64,000 nt of DNA from Castor canadensis (GCF_047511655.1 NC_133386.1:124863866-124927865), one strand, 5' to 3'; numbered from the stretch's first letter, positions 32,454 through 44,330 are shown. The notes: generated by a model not told the origin, from the letters alone. Made by a program: numbers and translations.

Positions 32454-34443
32454 CTAATTTGAAGCAGACAACTTCTGTTTAACTTAAAATTAGTTCTATT
32501 TTAATGGCTGGGATTTGGTACAAACAAACATGATTGATAGCTGGACAGACATGCTCATCATGAAAAAAAGAATCATTCTGAAGCCTGATTGGGGCCAAAC
32601 ATTTACACCTCGATTCGTAGTAACCAGTTGAGATGAAGCACGTTGTTAGACACCACGTTGAATTATCCCCCATCAGTTGTGAAGAACTGTGCTACATTCA
32701 GGCTTACCCACTGAACTCAGTATATATACAATATTATATATAGAGAATATATATATTCTCTCTATACTTTCTTCCCCCTCGTGCCTTTCGTCTGGTGGGA
32801 CACCATTCTTGGTTCGTGGATTCTTGGTTCTTGCCCATTGTGCAGTATATACTGATCCAGAGGATGGACCAGTGAACTCTGTCAAAAGCACTCAATTAAA
32901 TATGACAAAAGTTTTGTGTTTTTCACATAGCTTGTTGCCCCATAAAATGGTTAACAGCACAATTTTAAAAAAAATAAATTAAGAAGTGTTTATAGGATTA
33001 AAGTGACTTCGTTGTATACATTTAGAATCTAAACCAGCTTAAAATTGTTTCCTCTATGGCTTAGATATGCAGTAAGGCTGATGCTCTTCTGGAATACACG
33101 AGACTGGTCAGAACAGTGCTTGGAAGGACATTACACAGGAAACACAGAGTAAGACTTTGAAAGCACCCACCCCTTTTTGTTTTATTCATGAAGGAGCATC
33201 ACTACCTGATGTTGAAGAAATTCAGGATTCAAAAAGAATTTTAATAAACCAACAGGAGAGATGAAGCATCATTCTAGGTTTTCAACAAAGTTTGTTCCAA
33301 GTTGTTTTTGACTTGACAAGAGAGCAGAGGTCAGCAGATACGGGGCCACTTTGCAATTTTATAGTATAGTTGAGACTTAGAAGAATTCAGCAGATTATAA
33401 ACATATTTAAACTAGGATTAAAACCTCACATTAATTTCTCTTAATTGCCCTTTAATATCTGACATAAAGGATACATACATTTGAAGAAGGTTCCTGCTCA
33501 GCTTTTCATATGTTGCCATAACGAACCTAATTCAAATTGGTGGTGTGGACAGTCTTTTAGTTGAAGGAAACCTTTCCCTCAGGGAAAAGGACTTTTAATT
33601 TTGAGAATTTCACATTTAAAACAAGCTAAAAGCCCGGTGTTCCCATAACAGCTGAGTACCACTTACTTGGTCTCCCTGGAAAGTCCCTGTTTTTCAGTAG
33701 AGAAAAATTGGATGACCACAGCTGTTTTTTGGAAAGAAGAGCAGGGATAAACCCAAGAAAGAGTATGATGAAGAAAAAAATTGTATCAAGTTCCCCTTTA
33801 GGCTTCTTATCACCATGACTACCCCCCTTTAGGACCTACAAAGAAGGGAAAGGTGTGGACTCAGGAATTCTTCCATTGTGGGGGTGGCAGGAAGGGGGTG
33901 ACAGCAGGAAAAACGAGTAAATCTAGGGAAGGGGAGAAGAAAGACAAACACATTTGGCCTTAAAATGACTCAGTGTGTCATTTACCCACCTATCCACCTA
34001 CTCAACACTTGTCCTTTATGCATCAGGTATGGGCTAAGTCCTGTGGAGGTAGAGATGATTACATTTGGAAGGACCTCAAATTGTACTGGCTGACAATTCC
34101 AGTTGTACATGCTCAAACATGGAAAAGCACTGAACGTTTTGTAATTTCTTAGCTCACAGGTTCAGTAAGGCGAGTCTATTTAATATTTTCTTGCTCAACT
34201 AGTCATCATCATAACAGCTCACTGACTTGATGTATATATGTGTTAAAGCAACTTATTTATCCATCCCATAACTAAAAGCCACTGTTTTGCCTATTTTTTT
34301 GATAAAAGAAACAAAATTAGATTTCTGTAAAAATCCTAAGTATGCTTTGTTCAGTGTTGGATAATTGCTCATCAAAAAGTAAAATTCTGATTTGATAACT
34401 TTTATTATGTATTTAGAAAATATGTATGCCAAGGGAAAATTAT
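32454..34443 (+). pseudogene. WDR26: WDR26 retrocopy, probable 3' UTR
   Basis: Sequence continues without a break from the WDR26-derived stop in the style of the parental 3' UTR (CTAATTTGAAGCAGACAACT onward). It contains an AT-rich expansion at about 32716-32765. The right end is not certain. An 8-base word AAGAATTA occurs at 30378-30385 and 34444-34451 and could be a target-site duplication, but there is no clean poly(A) beside it. Confidence 0.5.
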
Positions 34444-34589
34444 AAGAATTAATTTTTTATGGTTTACAATTTAAGAAAATCATAGTTATTATTTAATGGC
34501 AGTAAATGAATGAGCATTTTTTGATTTTTGTACTCTGGGCGAAGTATTATGCTAAACTCTTTTACATATTTTTTCTTGTGTGTGTGTGG

Positions 34590-34672
34590 TGTGTGTTTCT
34601 AAGGATTGAACCCAGGGCCTTGTGCATACTAGGCAAGTGCTCTACTACTGAGCTATACCCCCCAGCCCTATA
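34590..34672 (-). mobile_element. ID/tRNA-like SINE
   Basis: Plus strand GGATTGAACCCAGGGCCTTG, CTAGGCAAGTGCTCTACTAC and TGAGCTATACCCCCCAGCCC: a reverse-orientation tRNA-like unit preceded by a GT-rich stretch. Confidence 0.85.
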
Positions 34673-34979
34673 TATCTGTTTTGAATTATTCCAATTCCTT
34701 TTTGAAATAGGTTTAATGTGGGGTTCAGAGGTTGGTTGATCAAGCTATTAAGGGATAGTATTGTGGTCACATTTTATTCTATTGCTTTTAAGATCTGTAG
34801 TCTCTCATTGACATCATGATGCCTCTGTGTTCAAGGGCAGTAGAGACAAAACTGATGTGTCTGTATGTTTGTATTCCACAATCAGTCTTACAACAATCTT
34901 GTGAGGTACATACCTTCATTTTTAGAAGCAGAAGTATTGGAATTCAGGAAGATCAAAGGAGGAAACATAAAAATATCTC

Positions 34980-35290
34980 ATTTGAATCCCAGCTACTTGG
35001 GAGGCAGAGATTGGTATGCTCACCATTCTAGGGTAGCCTAGGTAAAAAAGTTAGTGAGACTCCATTAGTTAGCGAGATGTGCATGGTGGTGCACATCTGT
35101 AATTCCAAGTATGTGGGAGATACGAGTAGGAGATTCGGTGGTCCAAGGCCAGCCTCAGGCAAAAACATGTGACACTATATAAAAATACCTAAAGTAAAAA
35201 GCACTGAGAATGTGGCTCAATTGGTAGAGAACACTTCCCTAGCAAGCCCCAGATCCTGAGTTCAAAGCCCAGTACCGCCAAAAAAAATGT
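34980..35290 (+). mobile_element. Composite SINE: two 7SL-like monomers plus tRNA-like unit
   Basis: Monomers at about 34985-35065 (CCCAGCTACTTGGGAGGCAG) and 35080-35190 (GCATGGTGGTGCACATCTGT). The tRNA-like unit is at about 35200-35290 (GAATGTGGCTCAATTGGTAG, GTTCAAAGCCCAGTACCGCC). It probably relates to the longer three-monomer form, truncated or with one monomer missing. Confidence 0.75.
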
Positions 35291-35639
35291 TCAAGCATCA
35301 TGGCAAAGGCTCTGGTAAACGCCCCCTGGCTGCCATCACATCACGGCAGGAGCAAGTGTGAGAGGAAGAGATTATATGGTGAGACAGGAAGCTGAGAGCA
35401 GGGAGGCACCAGTTTTGCTCTTTTCAAACAACCCACTTTCACAATAGCTGACTCTACGGGTAATCCTTTCCTTTCCAAGGGCAATGTCCCCAAATGACCC
35501 AATTCCCTCCCACTAGGCTCCACTTCTCAATGATGCCATCACCACCTTCTCCTAATCCAAACATCTCTATGCTGGAGCCCAAGCTTCCAGCACATGAATC
35601 CTTAGGGACAAACCACATCCAAGCCAGAGCAAATGTGTT

Positions 35640-35700
35640 TCTGAATTCACTCACTTATTAAGTGCTTATTGTGTACTAGGCATTATTCCAGGCACAGGGA
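35640..35700 (-). repeat. MIR fragment
   Basis: TATTAAGTGCTTATTGTGTA followed by CTAGGCATTATTCCAGGCAC on the plus strand matches the reverse complement of the MIR 3' part. Confidence 0.55.
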
Positions 35701-35875
35701 AGATCAGGGTAAGTGTGAAGCTGGTAAGAACAACTGTAAGACTGGGGGACATGAACAAGGGATGAGTAGTAGGGAAGGAGGGCAGACTGTGGGGACATCT
35801 GGGCTCTTATTCAGAATGAGACTAGAAACCTTTGGAGCATTGGGAGTAGGAAAATTACATATATATATATATATT

Positions 35876-36312
35876 TAGCAATACTAGAGTTTGAACTTTG
35901 GGCTTCATACTTGCTAGGCAGGCTCTTTACCCCTTAAGCCATGCCTTCAGCCCTTTACTGCTTTTTTTTTTTTTTTTTGATATAAGGTCTTGCTTTTTGC
36001 CCAGGCCAGCCTGGACTGTGAAACTCCTGTTTTATGCTTCCTGCTGTCATCAGGATGGCAGGTGGACATTGAGATGGGGATCTCACAAACTTTTTTTTTT
36101 TTTTTTTTTGGTCTGGGCTGGCCTGGAACTGTGATCTTCCTAATCTCAGCCTCCTTCATAACTTGGAATGTCAGGTGTGTGCCACATTGCCCAGCTATGG
36201 TTTAGATAGGGTCTTGTGAACTTTTTGCTGGGGCTGGCTATAAACCTTTATCCTCCCAATCTCAGCTTCCCAAGTAGCTAGGATTACAGGCATGAGCCGC
36301 TGGTGCCTGGCT
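35876..36312 (-). mobile_element. Long composite SINE: three 7SL-like monomers plus tRNA-like unit
   Basis: Read on the minus strand from 36312: monomer A (about 36312-36208), B (about 36197-36110), C (about 36071-35975) and the tRNA-like unit (about 35953-35877). Runs of 18-19 T (A on the minus strand) separate B from C and C from the tRNA-like unit. Monomer C carries the same GACAGCAGGAAG...AAAACAGGAG signature as the copy at 11524-11965. Confidence 0.8.
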
Positions 36313-36315
36313 GAG

Positions 36316-36793
36316 AGTTATATATTCTGATTAATGTTTTAACAGACATGTTCTGGCTGTTGTGATAAGAATAGACTATAGTGGGAAAGAGGGGACAGGA
36401 AGACTGGGCTATTGCAAAAACTCAGATTAAAGACAATGTTGGCTTGAATGAGCATAGCAGTGGAATTATGAAAAGTGCTCAAGTTCTGGATTTTTTGAGG
36501 ATACAGCTGAGAGGTATCGTTGATGAATTAGATGCGGAGTGTGGGATAAAGAGGAATAGAGGATGATTCCAAGGTTTTTGACCTGAGTAGCTGTAAGGAA
36601 TGGAACTGCCATTTACCAAGATGGGGTAGGTTGCAGAAGGAATAAGTTTGGGGAAGGAGGAAGTGAGGAACTTTTCTCCAGACATGATATTTGAGTCAGG
36701 AGTGGCAGAAGAATTGGGGAAAGAGAGGGAAGATGGCTGCTTAGAGACACCCAGCACTTTCCTGCATCTCCATGAATCTGAAAACCAAACCTC
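36316..36793. other. PRCP intron 1, unassigned purine-rich stretch
   Basis: No gene recognised. The sequence is GGAA/GAGG-rich, and the open frames on both strands show no family features. Confidence 0.35.
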
Positions 36794-36988
36794 AGGCTGC
36801 AGGGAGTGGTGGATAGTGTGGAAAGGCAAGGGAGGGCAATAGTAAACTGTAGACATTTAGAGGTCAGGTAAAATCTAGAAATATTGACCTTTAGATTTAT
36901 AAGAGAAAAACAGACCCTCATAGAGCTCTAAGCAAAATGGCAGGGAAGGGGAGAATTGTGCCCTTCCCCCCTTAGACATTGGGTCTGC
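36794..36988 (+). repeat. 195-bp direct repeat, copy 1
   Basis: From AGGCTGCAGGGAGTGGTGG to GGTCTGC. It is repeated at 38017-38211 with only about four base differences. The flanks of the two copies are unrelated. Confidence 0.95.
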
Positions 36989-37599
36989 CAGGAAAGGACT
37001 AAAGGGAGAGTCCCTGGAAGCCCAAGGTACACTGCTGGCACCCTGAAAAGGTTAAGTTTAGGATTGGTGATCCGGATGTTTCTATGTGGAGGTTTTGTAG
37101 CTCTGACTCAGAACCCAGCTCATCTGGTTGGATGACTGGCACTGATTTTCTCCTGGTAACCCATTATCATTAAAAAATACCCATTAAGGATCTACATGTA
37201 GCAGGCATGATTCTGGAGACGACAGGTATATTCTCCTGTGGAGCTCGTTTTCTGAGTGTACCAGAAAAAAAAGCATATAAATAAGGTTGCAGATTATAAT
37301 GTTTGCCTTGAAAGAAATGAGCAGGGTGTTATGTGTGTGGATTTGGGGTACAGCAGATGGAAAAGCCTGTATGTAGGGAAGGTTTCTCAGAGGAAGGGAC
37401 ACTGGACTTGAGAGGGAGCAGAAAAATGATGTCCTGAAAAGGTTTTGGCTCTTTTTTCTCCTATACTCCTTGCAACCACCAGGCTGGCTTGCCGCCCCCT
37501 ACCCCCCTTAGTCTATGTGTTGTTTTCACTCATGTGGCCTGACCCTCATTGTGTCCCCCATTACTACCGTCCCCTCCCCGCTTACTACTAGAATAGTAG

Positions 37600-37990
37600 A
37601 ACAGCTGGTCCTCCTGGCCTTCTTCAGATGCCCTCACTGCTACTCCCATGGGTTGAAACATTAATCGCCCATCTGCTATTCCAGTCACTCCCTGCTCAGA
37701 GCCTGCAATGACTCCTTATTGCTTGTTTTATTAAGAACAGAATCCTGTAGCATTCAAAGCCTTTCTCTACCACCCCAGCCAGTCTTTCTAGTTTGCTTAT
37801 CTACACAACCTCCACACACCCTCACTCCTTTCCTGTCTCGTTCTTTAGCCACATTGTTCCCTTTGCCTGGAATGTCTCTCTGTTGGCCTTTGACCCCTTT
37901 GTCAGTCCCATCCATGTCTTAAGCCCCATTTCAGACACTGCCATCTCCTGAAGCCATTTCTTATCTCTGGAGAGTGTGTGATTGGTCATA
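37600..37990 (+). repeat. LINE2 3' region
   Basis: L2-type phrases GCAATGACTCCTTATTGCTT, TTCTTTAGCCACATTGTTCC, GCCTGGAATGTCTCTCTGTT and CTGAAGCCATTTCTTATC, in order. Confidence 0.65.
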
Positions 37991-38016
37991 TCTTTCTTTA
38001 TACTTCTGTATAAAGT

Positions 38017-38211
38017 AGGCTGCAGGGAGTGGTGGATAGTGTGGAAAGGCAAGGGAGGGCAATAGTAAACAGTAGACATTTAGAGATCAGGTAAAATCTA
38101 GAAATATTGACCTTTAGATTTATAAGAGAAAAACAGACCCTCATAGAGCTCTAAGCAAAATGGCAGGGAAGGGGAGAATTGTGCCCTTCCCCCCTTAGAC
38201 ATCAGGTCTGC
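38017..38211 (+). repeat. 195-bp direct repeat, copy 2
   Basis: Same 195 bases as 36794-36988, starting AGGCTGCAGGGAGTGGTGG. It immediately follows the L2 fragment, so this copy looks like the inserted one. Confidence 0.95.
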
Positions 38212-38273
38212 ATGCATTACTAACCTTGTGTTAAGAGGTTTTGGTTTTTATTTATGTACTTATTTTCCTTCTT

Positions 38274-38474
38274 ACAGCAGTTCTGGAGTTTGAACTCAAG
38301 GCCTTGTGCATGGTACCAGCTGTTACGAAGTTTTGTATTCTTCTGTTATTTCCTCACATACCTTTTTTGAGACAGGGTCTTGCTATGTAGCTCAGGCTGG
38401 CCTCAAATTCCTGACCCTCCTCCCTTGCCCTCTCACATGCTGGGATTATAGAAATGCTCTACCATGCCCAGCTT
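38274..38474 (-). mobile_element. Composite SINE (7SL-like plus tRNA-like)
   Basis: The plus strand shows GGAGTTTGAACTCAAGGCCT (tRNA-like, partly deleted) and then GAGACAGGGTCTTGCTATGT, CATGCTGGGATTATAGAAAT and CCATGCCCAGCTTA (7SL-like). Confidence 0.8.
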
Positions 38475-39013
38475 AAAATGTGTACATATATGTAAATGTA
38501 TGTTTGTATATACCTCCATGATGCTTGCCAAGTTTAGGCATCAAAACTTGGAAAGTGTGACAATAAAAAATAAAAATAGTGACCAAAAAGTAGAAAGAAT
38601 GTATAGCACACCATACATTGTTTTACCTAGAATATTGTCTTTACAAATCTTAGGCATCTGTGTCTTTCCTCTGTCTCTTGCCCACTTTGCTATATGTTGA
38701 GGTAAGGAAGGGATATATTTAAAGGAGGTGGGGATAGTATTGAAACTTATATTCTAACTGTCTCACTTCCTTTTGGAGAGCAAGATAGAATGTCAAATGA
38801 AAAAGACCCATTTGTTTTTATTCTCTCATTTTGGTTGTCTGGAGGCTGCGGTTAGAAGTTTGTGCTGACTCTTCTCCCAGCATATCTACACAGAAAGGGT
38901 TATGGAAGGGAATGACGCCTACCCTATGTTTTTCTTCATTTTGTGTATAGGTGATGATTGGGGAAAGGGTAAAGAACAAAGACATTAAGAAAAAAGTCTT
39001 CTTAAAGGCTTCT

Positions 39014-39097
39014 TGCGGCATGGGCTGTGGTTCAGGGCTAGAACATGCTTAGCCATGCGAGGTGCTAGATTTAATCCTTCATACTGAGAAAATAAGT
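39014..39097 (+). mobile_element. ID/tRNA-like SINE, diverged
   Basis: CATGGGCTGTGGTTCAGGGC, GCTTAGCCATGCGAGGTGCT and AGATTTAATCCTTCATACTG give a weakened A/B-box unit. Confidence 0.6.
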
Positions 39098-39309
39098 AAT
39101 TTACAAATATAAAGGCTATATTTCTATGGTAATTGTGTTCCACCCATATTTATTAGACAGCTAAAGTAAACATCTTATGATATTGGTTTTCCTTTGTAAA
39201 CAGAAGCTAATTATGTAACTGTAAATCTTTACTTTCTCTTGCATGTATGTCAGTTAGTTCAAGCTGATCTGCAGTGCTCCAAGAGGGGAATACAATGGTC
39301 TCCTGTATA

Positions 39310-39420
39310 AAGGGCTCAGAGGAAAGTAATTTATGCATAGTCACATAGCTGGTACATGAGAGAGCCAGGATTTAAACTCAGCTCTGTCGGCATCAGAGCC
39401 CTTGCACCAAGTTGTCTCTG
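39310..39420 (-). repeat. MIR fragment
   Basis: GTCACATAGCTGGTACATGA and GAGCCAGGATTTAAACTCAG on the plus strand are reverse-complement MIR core words. Confidence 0.6.
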
Positions 39421-39500
39421 TACTGGCTGGATTTCTGGAATTGACAGAAGGTTTTGTAATTCAGACCATACCGTGATTCAAGTAGTTCAAGGCTAATTTA

Positions 39501-40224
39501 TTTATTTATTTTCTTTTATTATTCATATGTGCATACAAGGCTTGGGTCATTTCTCCCCCCTGCCCCCACCCCCTCCCTTACCACCCACTCCGCCCCCTCC
39601 CTCTCCCCCCAACCCCCTCAATACCCAGCAGAAAGTATTTTGCCCTTATTTCTAATTTTGTTGTAGAGAGAGTATAAGCAATAACAGGAAGGAACAAGGG
39701 TTTTTGCTGGTTGAGATAAGGATAGCTATACAGGGCATTGACTCACATTGATTTCCTGTGCGTGGGTGTTACCTTCTAGGTTAATTCTTTTTGATCTAAC
39801 CTTTTCTGTAGTACCTGGTCCCCTTTTCCTATTGGCCTCAGTTGCTTTAAGGTATCTGCTTTAGTTTCTCTGCGTTAAGGGCAACAAATGCTAGCTAATT
39901 TTTTAGGTGTCTTACCTATCCTCACCCCTCCCTTGTGTGCTCTTGCTTTTATCATGTGCTCATAGTCTAATCCCATTGTTGTGTTTGCCCTTGATCTAAT
40001 GTCCACATATGAGGGAGAACATACTATTTTTGGTCTTTGGGACAGGCTAACCTCACTCAGAATGATGTTCTCCAATTCCATCCATTTACCAGCAAATGAT
40101 AACATTTCGTTCTTCTTCATGGCTGCATAAAATTCCATTGTGTATAGATACCACATTTTCTTAATCCATTCGTCAGTGGTGGGGCATCTTGGCTGTTTCT
40201 ATAACTTGGCTATTGTGAATAGTG
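39501..40224 (-). mobile_element. 5'-truncated L1 insertion (young)
   Basis: Read on the minus strand it carries the last part of L1 ORF2 (WYLYTMEFYAAMKKNE at about 40150, ending near 39875), a G-rich 3' UTR and an A-rich tail. It is flanked by the 14-bp target-site duplication TCAAGGCTAATTTA (39487-39500 and 40225-40238). ORF2 is cut to its last 93 or so codons, so there is no enzyme. It is nearly identical to the plus-strand copy at 49694-50604. Confidence 0.93.
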
Positions 40225-40850
40225 TCAAGGCTAATTTAAAGACAGTTATCTGTACTAGACTAATAAAGTTGAAGAAAGAGGAATGTCAGTTCTACTAACA
40301 TCAGGTTGAGTAATTCTGGAGAGAAAAAAAATCATAATAGATGTTTCAATACTATCAGAGATTTCTTCTGACTTTTTGTTATAGAAAGAAAAGCTTTAAA
40401 TTAATGTAAGTTATGTTATCAGCAGTAGGGGTCTATGAAACTTTCTAAGATAACATTGACAGAGATTTTGAGTAGCTCTATACACTTAATTGAATAAAGG
40501 ATGTTAAGAGACCAAGGATGATCACAAAAATGTACTGTCCAAGAGAACAATGGAAGAGACTAATGTGGTAAGGTAGGAATAAAGGCACTACTATAGAAGT
40601 TTGTCTCCTTAAGCTTGGTGCTGAAGGTAATTTATTCTAATTCCACTAGTGAAGCTTTTTAACATTCTGTATAAGAAATTTGGCTTGGAATAAGTTTATT
40701 ACAGTGTATGAAATGTGCTTCAGAATAAATTAATCAAAGAGTATATGAAGTGTGTTTTGAAGATCTCTGGGCTTCCTGACACTCTTTTTGGGGAGGGGGG
40801 TCCATGAATCAAATTTATTTTTATGGTAATTCTGTTTTACTTTGTACAGT

Positions 40851-41016
40851 TTTGGGGGTTATACCCAGGGCCTTACACGTTAGGCATGTGCACTTGAGCC
40901 ACACCCTCAGCCCTTTTGTTTTTGAGACATAGTCTTGTCTAACTTTTTGCCTTGAACTCATGATCCTCCTGCATCATCCTCTGAGAATTGCAGGATGTGC
41001 CAACATGCCCAGCCAC
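40851..41016 (-). mobile_element. Composite SINE (7SL-like plus tRNA-like), diverged
   Basis: Plus strand GGGGGTTATACCCAGGGCCT, TGAGCCACACCCTCAGCCC and then TTGAGACATAGTCTTGTCTA, CAACATGCCCAGCCA. Confidence 0.75.
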
Positions 41017-41248
41017 TTGCTCTGTAACTGTGATGCCATGTCGTACTGATGGTACATAAGACATAGTGCCTAAAATCACTGGTGATTTAAGGCAGCTGCA
41101 CTAGACAAACTAATTCAATAGTCACTGGATTCTTTACACGTTCACCTAAATAAATAAATTACCAGTTTCATTTAAGAGTGTTCTTGATGAACATAGAAAC
41201 AATAAAAGTCATTAATTTTATTAACTCTTTTATTTATTTATTTATTTG

Positions 41249-41467
41249 GCCAGTACTGGGATTTGAACTCAAGGCCTGACACTTGCTAGGCAAATGCTTT
41301 ACCACTTGAGCCATTCCACCAGCCCGTTCTTCTGTTGAACATTTTTGAGATAGGGTCTCTAGGGTCTTGCTTTTTTTTTGCCCGGGTTGGCCTCCAACCT
41401 TGGTTCTCCTGATCTCTGCCTCCTGAGTAGCTAGGATTACAGGTAGTGAGTCACTGGTGCCTGGCTA
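41249..41467 (-). mobile_element. Composite SINE (7SL-like plus tRNA-like)
   Basis: Plus strand GTACTGGGATTTGAACTCAA, CCACTTGAGCCATTCCACCA and then GAGATAGGGTCTCTAGGGTC, TCCTGAGTAGCTAGGATTAC, GGTGCCTGGCT. A (TTTA)n tail remnant lies beside it at about 41229-41248. Confidence 0.9.
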
Positions 41468-41596
41468 ATTTTATCAACTCTTGACAAAAGGAAGAGTTCA
41501 TGTAAGTATCTTAGTTTTTGCTGCGTGAAGTAGCCACTGCCATAGATTCACGTAACATTCTGCTTAGAGAGGTCTTTGTAGGACCCCTTCTTTTTA

Positions 41597-41682
41597 TGTT
41601 GTGGTGATACTGGGGTTTGAACTTTGCACTTGCTATTTGCTAGGCAAGCACTCTGCCACTTGAGCAATGCCTCCATCCACAG
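41597..41682 (-). mobile_element. ID/tRNA-like SINE
   Basis: Plus strand GGTGATACTGGGGTTTGAAC, TTTGCTAGGCAAGCACTCTG and CCACTTGAGCAATGCCTCC. Confidence 0.85.
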
Positions 41683-41778
41683 ACCCACTTCCTGACTTCT
41701 ACTTTTGAAAGTCACCAGCCCCTAGTTTAGGTAGTCAAGTCTAGTTAAACATACCTAGTTATTTTGTGTTTTTTTGTT

Positions 41779-41982
41779 TTTCCAATGGGACTGGGCTTTG
41801 AACTCAGGTCTTCACGTTTGCAAAGCAGGCATGCTTTGAGTAACACCTCCTGTCCTGCACACCTCTGATTGTTTTTGGAGTTTAGGATCTCGAAAACTAC
41901 TTGCACAGGCTGACCTTGATCCTCCTGAATTTCGCCTCCCAAGTACCTAAGATTATAGGCGTGCGCCACCGTACTGATCTCA
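41779..41982 (-). mobile_element. Composite SINE (7SL-like plus tRNA-like)
   Basis: Plus strand GGGACTGGGCTTTGAACTCA, AGTAACACCTCCTGTCCTGC and TTAGGATCTCGAAAACTACT, CTCCCAAGTACCTAAGATTA. Both modules are readable. Confidence 0.8.
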
Positions 41983-42789
41983 TCTTTAAACATGTTGTTT
42001 AGGATAATTATACTGTTTTCTTTAATAAAGTGTTGTAATTTAAAATGATATTATAAGGCTGAAAATTTAATCTATTTTCCTTAGTCACTTTTATAAGAAG
42101 TCTGGCAGTTTAGACCATAGTTGTGACTATGTTATTCTGTCAGGTAAGAGGAAATAGTCCCTTAAGATATGGATTTATAATCTACAGCATATAAAGTGAT
42201 GAGAGTATATCACAGATTATTTGGAAAATTCCTTATAAACAAAATAAAAAGCATTCATTTTATTTCTTTATTTTATGCCATTCTTCAAAAATCCATGATT
42301 TACACAACAATGAATGTATACTAAAGGTGTATTACACATGTACACATGTCACAGCATTGGTCACAAGTAACTGGGCAGAAAGCCAAATGAAGCACACTAG
42401 GTTGCATCATATTTAGTATAGAAGTGACTCTCACTGCCACCAAGACACTGCCTTATTGATGGTAGTCAATTCCAAGATGACTGAAATTTTAAAAATTTGA
42501 CTCTGCAGTCATGTGTTTAAAGCGAACATTCAGAACAAATTGCTAAACTTTTATATCATAATTTCCTACTTTTAAGTGGTAATTATAGACACTTATAAAT
42601 TGTGTAACACACAAACGCAAATTGTGTTTGTCCATGTGTTTGGCAGAAGTTTCAGACTTAGGAAGTGCATGCTAATAATACCTCACATTACGGATTTATA
42701 ATGCATCCATGTCCTTCAGGCTTGAGCATTTGCTGTACATTTGCACACATGTTCGGTTCAGTTTAAACATAGCAAGATTAAACATAGCA
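41983..42789. other. PRCP intron 1, unassigned stretch
   Basis: AT-rich and without recognised genes or repeats. It includes ACACATGTACACATGT near 42334, a short self-complementary CA/TG cluster. Confidence 0.35.
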
Positions 42790-42940
42790 GATAGGTTGTT
42801 TTTTCATTTTACAGATGAGAAAACAGCCTAAAGACATAAAAGTAACTTGTTCAAGTTCAAATAGTTAATAAATGGCAGAACTGGCATTCAGACTCAGGTC
42901 TGTTTTCTAATTCCTTTCTCTTTTACTACATCATAGAACA
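42790..42940 (-). repeat. MIR SINE
   Basis: Reverse-complement MIR words on the plus strand: TTTTACAGATGAGAAAACAG, AAGTAACTTGTTCAAGTTCA and GGCAGAACTGGCATTCAGAC. Confidence 0.75.
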
Positions 42941-43022
42941 TTCGTGGTCTTGAGAAGGAGGAAAAAGAGTGTTTAACAGGTATTAAGTTTTAAAAAGTAC
43001 CATTGGTACTGATTAGATTTTA

Positions 43023-43024
<2 letters not shown>

Positions 43025-43058
<34 letters not shown>
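43025..43058 (+). repeat. (TG)n microsatellite
   Basis: Uninterrupted TG dinucleotide run of about 32 bases followed by TTTGTGTTT. Confidence 0.95.
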
Positions 43059-43060
<2 letters not shown>

Positions 43061-43514
43061 TGTTTAAGCCTTGATACAACTGGCACTTAAGTTTTCCTGG
43101 TGGCATATAACAAGGATGCTTGACCGGCATCATTGTGAGATAATAATCCAATTTAAACAAGGAACAAACAATGGCTCTGATTCATCAGAGAGGAAAGTAA
43201 GGAAGTACTTGTTATCCTTTGTCAGTCAATTTTAGTTTTTATGCAGTTTGAACTATAGGTCACGCTGCAGACACTGCCCTTTAAAACTTAGGAAGTCTCT
43301 GCACTTCCTGAGCACTGATGGCCTCTTCCGTTGAGGGAGCAGTGCACACAAACTGTGTGGAGAAGCAATGGTGACAATTCTCTTCTCCTTGGTGCTCAAC
43401 TGTTTCTTTCCCTCCAACAATTAGCTTTAAATGACAATGAGCGATGCAGGAAATGCAAACTAAAACAGGGTTTTCATTTGCCTTTTTATGCAGCCTAACT
43501 TCTATAGCTCTTTC

Positions 43515-43640
43515 TTTTCTTTTTCCTTGAGACAGGGTCTCACTATGTAGCCCAGGCTAGCCTCAGCTTGCAGTCCTCCTGCCTTAGCCTCTAGAGTGCT
43601 GGGATTATAAGTATGCACCACCATGCCTGGCTTATGTGAT
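43515..43640 (-). mobile_element. B1-like SINE
   Basis: Plus strand TTGAGACAGGGTCTCACTAT, GTAGCCCAGGCTAGCCTCAG, AGTGCTGGGATTATAAGTAT and CACCATGCCTGGCTTA. It is close to a canonical B1. Confidence 0.92.
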
Positions 43641-44029
43641 CTAATTTCTAAAAAAAAAACCTGACTACCCTTTGAAAAGGAAGGGCATTCATATTTGCTG
43701 TGCACCTTTCAGTGACCTTGAGAGCAGCAACCTTGGATCTCACTTGTGTGAGTATCTGGAAGTCCTGCTCTAGCACCCAGGCTCATGTTTGCTCACACAC
43801 ATCTCACTACAGCAGGTGAGTCTAGTTGACATTGTACATTCCACCTGCTTCATTTTTAAGTTCCAAACCAAGTGACCCAGGCCTCCCACACTATCTTGAG
43901 TCTCCATCCCTTTTTCAGCTACTATAGGCTTAGAAAATGCAATTGAATTTTAGATCAACCTTTAAAAGCATAATTATAGAAGTAAGTTTGCTAGGGAAAT
44001 GCCTCTGATATTGACTATTATTGACACTA

Positions 44030-44330
44030 GTGCCTGGCATTACACATTGGTCACCTCATGGTTTTGTGCACACTGTTGGGACATGGATTATTTAATGCTG
44101 TATCTCTCCTTTGGAATGGTTTGTCTTCATCCTTTCTCTGCCTGCCAAATTCTTGCTCATCCTTCACTGCTCAAATCTTGTATCACCTTCTCTGTGAAAC
44201 TTCTTTACTTCTGCCACAGGCTGGAGAACTGGCTGCTCTCCCCTTTGTGCCCTCCTATGCACTTCATAGATACTTTTGTGTTACTGCTTTGAATTGCAAT
44301 GATTTATTTGTATGTTGGTGTTCCCATTAG
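44030..44330 (+). repeat. LINE2 3' region
   Basis: CTCTCCTTTGGAATGGTTTG, CTCTGCCTGCCAAATTCTTG and CTCATCCTTCACTGCTCAAA in L2 order, with the tail TTTGTATGTTGGTGTTCCCA. Confidence 0.6.

Noticed and set aside
39875-40156. 93-residue frame as an independent gene (and its twin at 49949-50230)
   Set aside because: Both are the C-terminal end of L1 ORF2 in 5'-truncated insertions flanked by target-site duplications.
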